Shown piece by piece: positions 57,516-64,000 of a stretch of DNA of 64,000 nt. The stretch is taken from NCBI RefSeq assembly GCF_024586455.1, contig NC_065921.1:83202163-83266162 (forward strand). The letters are read 5' to 3'. A program made the translations under genes and the position numbers. Numbering within the stretch: the stretch's first letter is position 1; every line of letters begins with the position of its first letter. Under the pieces are notes generated by a model, which searched no databases, was not told the origin of the DNA, and worked only from the letters and a program-made list of their open reading frames with translations. The stretch is from Bactrocera neohumeralis. Its lineage: Eukaryota > Arthropoda > Insecta > Diptera > Tephritidae.

Positions 57516-57850
57516 TGAACAGGGTATTTTGAGTTTGCCGCAAAGTTTGTAACATCCAGAACAAAATGTCGAAGACCCTATAAAGCATATGTGTAACTAA
57601 CCAGTGTGATGAGCTGGGTCGACTCGGCCATATTCGTGTGTCTGTCCATCTGTCTGTTTTTAAATAGGCTAACTAGAGATATCGATCTAAAACAACTTTG
57701 TCTCAAGGAACCGCCTTTTGTTGGAACCGCAGATATTTAAACAATTCAAAATATAGCCGTCGTAAGAACTGACCGAATAAACTCAAGTCTTGGTATGGAA
57801 AATTTTTCCATTTCATAGGATATCTTCACGAAATTTGCACAGATCGTTTC
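57516..57850. repeat. Dispersed 153-bp repeat family, head plus one unit
   Basis: Contains gagtttgccgcaaagtttgt, cgaagaccctataaagcata and tgatgagctgggtcgact, the same head as at 62935. One tail unit follows (gaactgaccgaataaactca, cacgaaatttgcac). It shows that the tandem units belong to a larger element with a unique head. Confidence 0.8.
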
Positions 57851-57854
57851 TTTA

Positions 57855-59155
57855 TACCTTATAATGAATACCGCTATACACTTTTGTACAAACTCTGCTA
57901 TCAAGTTGCGAATAATCAACAATTCGAACTCGTTTAAATTCAACACTTGCAGAAACCGAATTCGCATGCTAAAATCGTCTGCGATAACAATGTTAAAATA
58001 AAGAAGCCCCGAAAAAAACACAAAAAAGAACGGCAGAGGCAACTAAAATTTCGAAAAAGTTGTGCGACTTGTCTAAAACAACAACAACAACACACACATA
58101 CATATGTACATACTTGCTGTTTGGTGCCGGCATATTGACATTCAGGCAGACGTACGAAATTTTGGTAATGAAAACAAGAGCGTAACTGAAGACAACACAC
58201 ACAAACATACATCTATGCACACACACACACATACAAACATAAGTACAGCGAACATGTGGAATTTTGCACGGTTAACTGAATGAGCTTCAGCGCTGCCAGC
58301 ACGTTTCTTGACTTTGTGCTTTTCAAAACTCCAGCGCTGCTCCTGTTATTGTTGTTGTTGTTGTCTTGTAAGCTGTTAAATTTGTTCCACCTCCATTCGG
58401 TTGGTTTGGGGTTTCAGCAATTTGCCATTTTTTGTATACTCTTATTTAAGTTTATTCCGTTTTGCGCGTCGCCTTTTGCCGCTGACTGATCTCTTTAGCG
58501 AAATGGGCGCTGCAGCAGTCGCTGCCGCGTCTACCACCGGTTTTTATGTACTCTTCTGAAAACATATACTTACATGTGTGTGTTCGCTTTTATGACTGCC
58601 TTTTTGTAACATTTGTTCGCTATTGTTTTGCTCATATTTGTGAACACTGGCGTCACTCTGCCGCCGCCACCGCCTGCCTTGTGGCATGCATCAGCATTGA
58701 CTTTGGTGGCGACTTAAGTTCGGTGGCTCACAACAACGTGTGGGTAGAACGAAATGTATGACACAAAAAGCATGCTAAATGGAATTACCAGAAAAAAACA
58801 ACAAAAAAGCAATAACAACAAAGGTCTGTGGCCCAAGCTGATGTCACAAATAATAAATAAATAAGTGAAAGGTAGAAATAGAAAAGCAATACTCATGGTA
58901 ATAAGAAGTCGTCTCAGCACAAGCTTAGACTAATATTTGTACATAAATATTTGATTCATAACAAATGCGACAAATTATGTTTTCGATGTGCGGATGTGTT
59001 TACCGAAATTAGCGGGTAGTTTGGGACCAAACTGGTACGTTAAAATGAAAATGAAAACGCATTTAGTGAAAATAAGTTTTTTCTAAGATGTAGGTAAACA
59101 AACTAGAAAGATAGATACATATGTAGATATAAATAGACTACACTTTAATTAAAAA
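57855..59155. other. Non-coding with CA repeats
   Basis: CA-rich tracts at 58083-58105 and 58196-58240. The Leu-rich frame 58280-58489 comes from a ttgttgttg run. No domain-supported gene. Confidence 0.35.
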
Positions 59156-59159
59156 CTTG

Positions 59160-60235
59160 TTTATTATTAAAAGTTTTCTAGAGCTTTGAAAGCTCCGAGG
59201 AATCTTTAATTAATTAAAGAGAACACAAAAGCATTGGACATCATAACAAGTCTGAATTATTAAAAGCTTTTTAAAACTATGTGAGCTTTCATCACATTTG
59301 AATGAGTTTTGACTGAAAAAAAAATAGTTCAAATATTTCATAACAACATTTTCATAGCAAAAGCTTTCCAAAGTTTTAAAAATTGTGGAAATGAATGGAA
59401 GCTAATAGAAAATCGTTACAGATTATAACAATTTTTTCATTACTAAAAGCTTTTCAAAGTGATAAAAGCTTTGTAGATTTGGTATATAAACTATATACAT
59501 AGATCGATAGATATAGATATACTAGATATTAAAACTTTTTTTATATCGAAAGCTTTGAAAAACGATGAAAGCTTTGATGAGTCTTTAATTAATTAGAGAG
59601 AATAAAAAGCCATGATAATCTTAGGCAATCTTAATTATTAAATCTTTTTTTTTTACTTTGATCACTCTGATCAAATTTCAATGCATTTTGACTAAACAAA
59701 CAGTATAATAATTTCATGATAACATTTTTATGTGAAAAGCTTTCCAAAACTATAAAAATTGTCATGAAATTTTAATGAATAGAAGATTATAGAAAAGTGT
59801 TACAGATCATAAAAATTTTTTGGTTACTAAAAGTTGTTCAAAATGATGAAAGCTTTGGAGATTGAGTTTTCACGAATATTTTTATTAACCTAAAGACTGT
59901 TTCTTTTAATAATTTTTACTTATTTCTGTTAATTGAAACTTAAAAGCTTTCCAAAATTGTTAAAAGCTTTTACGATTTTTCTTATTAATTAATTTTCTTA
60001 ATTATTTTTTATCACACATGTTGCTTGTAAAACATATTACTAATATCTTATGATTACAATTTAAAATTTTACCAAAAATATTGAAAGCTTTGGTGTTGGA
60101 GCTTTCACAAACTTATTTAATTTTAGGGACTTATTCTTTTAATTATTTTTTGTTACATCTGTTGCTAGGATTTTTTCTAATTACCCAAAATAATAAAAGC
60201 TCTGATGAAAGCTTTTTTTTTAAACTATTTGTTTT
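59160..60235. repeat. AAGCTTT-rich degenerate tandem repeat
   Basis: About 1 kb where aaaagctttccaaa/gatgaaagctttg words recur every 30-130 bp. A larger unit (tctttaattaattaragag) repeats at about 59200 and 59583. No gene. Confidence 0.7.
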
Positions 60236-60248
60236 TTTGAATTTTAAG

Positions 60249-60540
60249 TCACAAGCCTTTAAATTCATTGGCCATGCCTCTATCGAAGGTATGTTTGCAG
60301 AGCGCTAGCTTCGGCAACCGGTAGTCCAATTTTTTTGGAATGAAATCAAAGTGTGCGAATATTCCAGAGTACCCAGCCTGGCAGTTTTCTACGTGCTCAG
60401 ATTCTCTAAGTTTGAGGTTGGCTTGCGCGACCACACACTTTACCGCTATGTTCACTGGTGCTATATGCAGCAAGACATTCAATGCCATAGCTGGTGTGGT
60501 TTTTATTGTACCACAAATACCGATTAAAGCAGCCCGTTTC
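60249..60540 (-). mobile_element. LINE post-RT fragment, minus strand
   Basis: The minus strand reads ALNVLLHIAPVNIAVKCVVA, QANLKLRESEHVENC and GIFAHFDFIPKKLDYRLPKL. The same domain is seen as VDIVGRCMATKVSIRLKKS and FHFIPDRLDHAVTEL at 45990-46170. Short piece of a jockey/I-type ORF2. Confidence 0.75.
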
Positions 60541-60544
60541 CAAT

Positions 60545-62930
60545 TTCTTCGTAAGTGTGGTCTTTTTCAGCGCCTTCCACCAAATAAAAATGCCGTAGTA
60601 TATTTTAAGCTTAACTTCATAAAGTCAAAGGACAACCTTTGCAGAGAGTTCTGCCTTTTGTTTTGCTTTAAATGTATTATTAAAACTTAGATTTTTTAGT
60701 AAAATCGTTTGACAAATTTTCAGCGTGTCAAAAGTGAAAACTATATCTCAAAAATGAAAATATTGATCGGAACAGATATATCTCTGAAATTTTGTTTAAA
60801 TTTTTGTGTAATTTCGAAAATATTACCGGAATATATGAAATTTGTGTGTCTGTATTCTTAAATAATATATACATTAAGAAAATAAAAAAAAAATATTTTT
60901 TGAATATTCTAACTGTATATAACCGAAAGAGGATGAATCATTTGTGATGATTCCGACAAGTCGCTTGAAAATTAATTTCTTCTTCATATATGTGGGATTT
61001 TGTATAAGCCTGTTGAGAATTGCATTTGCATGTTACTAATGAACGAAATAATAATAACTGCCTGACTCTTATAGTTGAAGCAGCATGAAATGTTTTTTCG
61101 ATATTCAAATTATTTTCGTCTATATAGTTTGCAATAGCATCAACATTCAATCGAAAACTTGACTCTCAATTGGTTTCATAAATATTTTAATTATGTATTT
61201 TTCCTCACAAATAACACCAAAAAACTCCGCTCCATAAACGCTTGGCTAACAATCATGCATATTCATGAGCGCAATAATATTTATTTGATTTGAAATTATA
61301 CTTCCGTGCTGTATTTGCGCCCCTACTCTCCGACGACATGCCAAGGAATTTCACAACCGAGCGAACTTGTCCTTGCGCCTCTACGCCTCAGGCGTATATG
61401 TATGTATGTGCCAGTATAGGTATGTAACTGCCTCCGCATGTATATGTGTGCCTGTGTTTGTTTATGCGCTTTTATTATCCTTCTCCATTACGCCATTTCA
61501 CGCGAATATCGGCGCTGCTCATCGTTTTATAACACGCGACATTGAGTGTCATTAAATTGGCGCCAAGTTGCGGAGTTGCTGCCAAGCAGCACGACAACCG
61601 CAAGCAAATAACTGTATGTTGGCATGTGTATGTAAGAAAGTGTGGCAACAAGGACACACTGCGTATATGTATATGTAACAATAGTAAAACGCAACAATAA
61701 CAACAAAGCAGCAGTAACAAGCACGTCAGCAGCTCTGCCCTTCAAAGCTTTATGAATATGGAAAATGTATGAGCAGGGATATGCGCGGAGAATCCTTATT
61801 GCAAATACCTTAACTGACAGCAGCTACACGTATTTGTGTAGTGAAAGAATGACACTGACAACAGCCACTCGTATTTGTGTAGTGCAAGCGTGTCTAGCGT
61901 TGCCAACTATGACTCAAATGGGAATGTGGCCGTAAGTTGCTGGTAAAGTGGCTTCGTTAGTTGCTTTATATGAACTACTATTGTGATATGTTTACTGCTT
62001 TTGTTGTTGTTGTTTTCTATAATGTTGTCATTTTTCTTGAGTGTTGTTGTTTTGTTGTTGCTGTTCCTATTTTTGCATAATTTTTTCGCACAAGGGTTGG
62101 CAAATATAGCAGGAAATATCATTATGCGCGCAAATCAAATAAAAGCGAAAGAGCGGCTGACAGGATCCATGCTTGATAAGGCTGAGGCGATGTTCAGTGG
62201 GTATAGAAAAGCATATTGAAAACCTTATTATTTTTATTCTCAAATCTAGTGCTTGCAAAAACAACAAATGTCAAAAGTCTAGCAGATTTCAAAAATAGAA
62301 AATATTGTTAAAGGAAGGAAGGGAAGGCAGCAGCTCCCCCTAACAGCATTCGGGGCGCGCGTTTTGCTTTGAAATCAGCTAAGCAGCGGCGGATTAGCGC
62401 CAGCAAAGTGCGACAGACACACGCATATTCCTGGCACTTGCCAGCAGCGCGTTTGGTGGTTGTTACTGTTACTCTAACGGCGATGCGTGTAATTTTTGGC
62501 AGCGTCGGCACAATGAGTCATCGTCGAGCGAATGGCAGAAGCAAACAAAACAAAATAAACTCAAACAAAATAAGCGCAGACAAGCTTAGAAGCAAGAACA
62601 AATTGAATAATACAATTTTATGGAGAAGTGCGATAGGAAGACTCATACATATGTATATACATTATATACATACATATGTATAGATAAAGAAATGTGGGCG
62701 TAGTACACACCCACTGATGAAGCCAAAAATAGATGCGTCATCACACGCATAGACACGCGTACATATGTACACACACATAGATATGCATACATACATATAT
62801 ACAACTAAAACTTATAATATATAAGCTTCTAAACACACACACACTCTCGCACAAATGTTTAATTTCACTCAGCGCGTCCTTTGTCTTCATAAAAAGCTTA
62901 ACTTTTATCGGTTTCTACTCGCAATATTGT
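60545..62930. other. Non-coding, no gene recognised
   Basis: Unique-looking intergenic DNA with a two-copy duplication of cgtatttgtgtagtg (about 61830 and 61872), TTG and CA runs, and (CATA)n near 62640-62690 and 62760-62800. Frames at 61367-62683 overlap on both strands without domains. Confidence 0.35.
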
Positions 62931-62934
62931 TATA

Positions 62935-64000
62935 CCCTTAACAGGCTGGATTAAGTTTGCCATAAAGTTCGTAAAAGACAGAAGGAGGCATCAGAGACCC
63001 TGTTCAGTATATACATATAGCCGATTTGGCTTTCTTCGTACCTCCGTCCTCTCTGGTTGTATATGCATAAGCAAACTATTCCTTCAGTTTTTGAGATATT
63101 TATCTGGAATTTTGCACATGTCTTTTCCTCCCAAGCTAGCTCATCATATGTCGGATTATCGAAAATTGGATCATTATAGCATATAGTTGCCATATAAACT
63201 GACCAATAAAAATCAAGTCCTTGTATGGAAAACTTTTTTATTTGACAAGATATCTTTACGAAATACGGTATGTATTGTTACCTAAGCCAGCGCTACGCTT
63301 TCCGAAACAATTGTTCCGATCGGGTATCTAAAGCATATAGCTGTCATATAAACTGATCGACCAAAATTTAGTCCTTATATGGAAAACTTTTAAATTTAAC
63401 AACATATCTTCACGAAATTTTCCATGAGTAATTACCAAAGTCAACACCATTATCTCCGAAGAAATTGTTCAAATCGGTTCCCTATAGCATATAGCTGTCA
63501 TACAAGTTGGCCGATCAAAAGCAAGTCCTTGTATGGGAAACTTTTGTAATTGACGAGATATCTTCTCGAAATTTAGTATGAGTGATTATCTAAGACAACA
63601 CCCTAATCTCCGAAAAAATTGTTCAGATCGAACTATTATAGCTTATAGCTGCCATATAAACTTATCGACCAAAATTTAGTCCTTATATGCAAAACTTTTT
63701 TATGTGACGAGATTTCGTCACGAAATTTTCCGCGAGTGATTGCCGAAAGCAACATCATTATCTCCGAACAAATTGTTAAAATCGGGCTACTATAGCATAT
63801 AGCTGTCATACAAACTGACCTATAAAAATCAAGTCCTTGTATGGATAACTTCTTTATTTAACCAAATATCTTCCCTAAATTTGGTATGAGTGATTATCCA
63901 AGACAACAAAAAAATCTCCGAAAAATTTGTTCCGATCGGGCTACTATAGCATATAGCTGCCATACAAATCGAACGATCAAAACCAAGATAATAGCCTTTT
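62935..64000. repeat. Dispersed 153-bp tandem repeat, copy 4, with head
   Basis: Head: tacccttaacaggctggatt, taagtttgccataaagttcg and a ctcagtttttgagatat-like block. Then six units with catatagctgtcatacaaac at about 63181, 63334, 63486, 63641, 63797 and 63949 (spacing 152-156). It is in reverse orientation to copies 1 and 2 and runs off the window end. Confidence 0.88.

Noticed and set aside
58280..58489. Leu-rich small protein with signal-like start
   Set aside because: The Leu run is a ttgttgttg repeat translated; no support beyond that.
1..64000. tRNA genes, CRISPR arrays, bacterial operons, rRNA
   Set aside because: Scanned for tRNA B-box-like ggttcgaatcc and for short regularly spaced direct repeats with unique spacers; none convincing. 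The tandem arrays have no spacers.

Overview
This is animal nuclear DNA from a dipteran. The AT-rich base composition, (CA)n/(CATA)n microsatellites, short 67-98 bp introns, opa-type CAG/CAA runs, and a long AT-rich non-coding space full of decayed mariner, RTE and other LINE fragments suggest a tephritid-type fruit fly. The genus is an inference; no marker here fixes it.

Only two protein-coding genes can be read with confidence. The first (+ strand, 7394-13257) is the 3' part of aPKC, the atypical protein kinase C of the Par polarity complex. The window holds the end of the PB1 linker, the pseudosubstrate, the C1 zinc finger, the kinase domain and the AGC tail; the PB1 exons lie upstream of 7394 and were not found. 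The tail is encoded by two alternative exons (9721-9842 and 12846-12961). Both start in phase 0 and end in phase 2, so each splices in frame to the last exon, while using both would shift the frame. A further open reading frame behind a strong splice acceptor (13386-13694) may be an alternative last exon that would replace the EDCV C-terminus. The second gene (- strand, 23344-24387) is a three-exon homologue of Fas apoptotic inhibitory molecule (Faim). It converges on aPKC.

Layout: 1-7.4 kb, AT-rich upstream or intronic DNA with tandem repeats; 7.4-13.7 kb, aPKC exons; 13.7-22.4 kb, AT-rich 3' flank with TTCGAA-rich tandem repeats and UTR-like islands; 22.5-23.1 kb, mariner relic; 23.3-24.4 kb, Faim; 24.4-30.6 kb, AT-rich DNA with no gene seen; 30.7-35.6 kb, a graveyard of mariner, RTE, LINE and Tc1/mariner-superfamily pieces; 37.2-38.8 kb, two tandem-repeat blocks; 40.1-43.3 kb, mariner with both terminal repeats, a MITE and an RTE scrap; 44-45.2 kb, AT-rich repeat with a long hairpin; 45.8-46.9 kb, LINE with RNase H and C-terminal parts; 47.8-48.3 kb, a possible Inr+DPE promoter and first exon; 49-51 kb, (ATAAA)n and a 153-bp tandem repeat; 52.8-57.9 kb, RTE, Tigger-like MITE and other relics; 59.2-60.5 kb, AAGCTTT-rich repeats and a LINE scrap; 62.9-64 kb, another array of the 153-bp repeat.

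The most interesting biology is the aPKC tail choice. One tail resembles the canonical fly sequence as I recall it. The other is closer to vertebrate PKC-iota around its NFD-QFT-EP stretch. Nothing in the window looks like a bacterial-type system or a virus.
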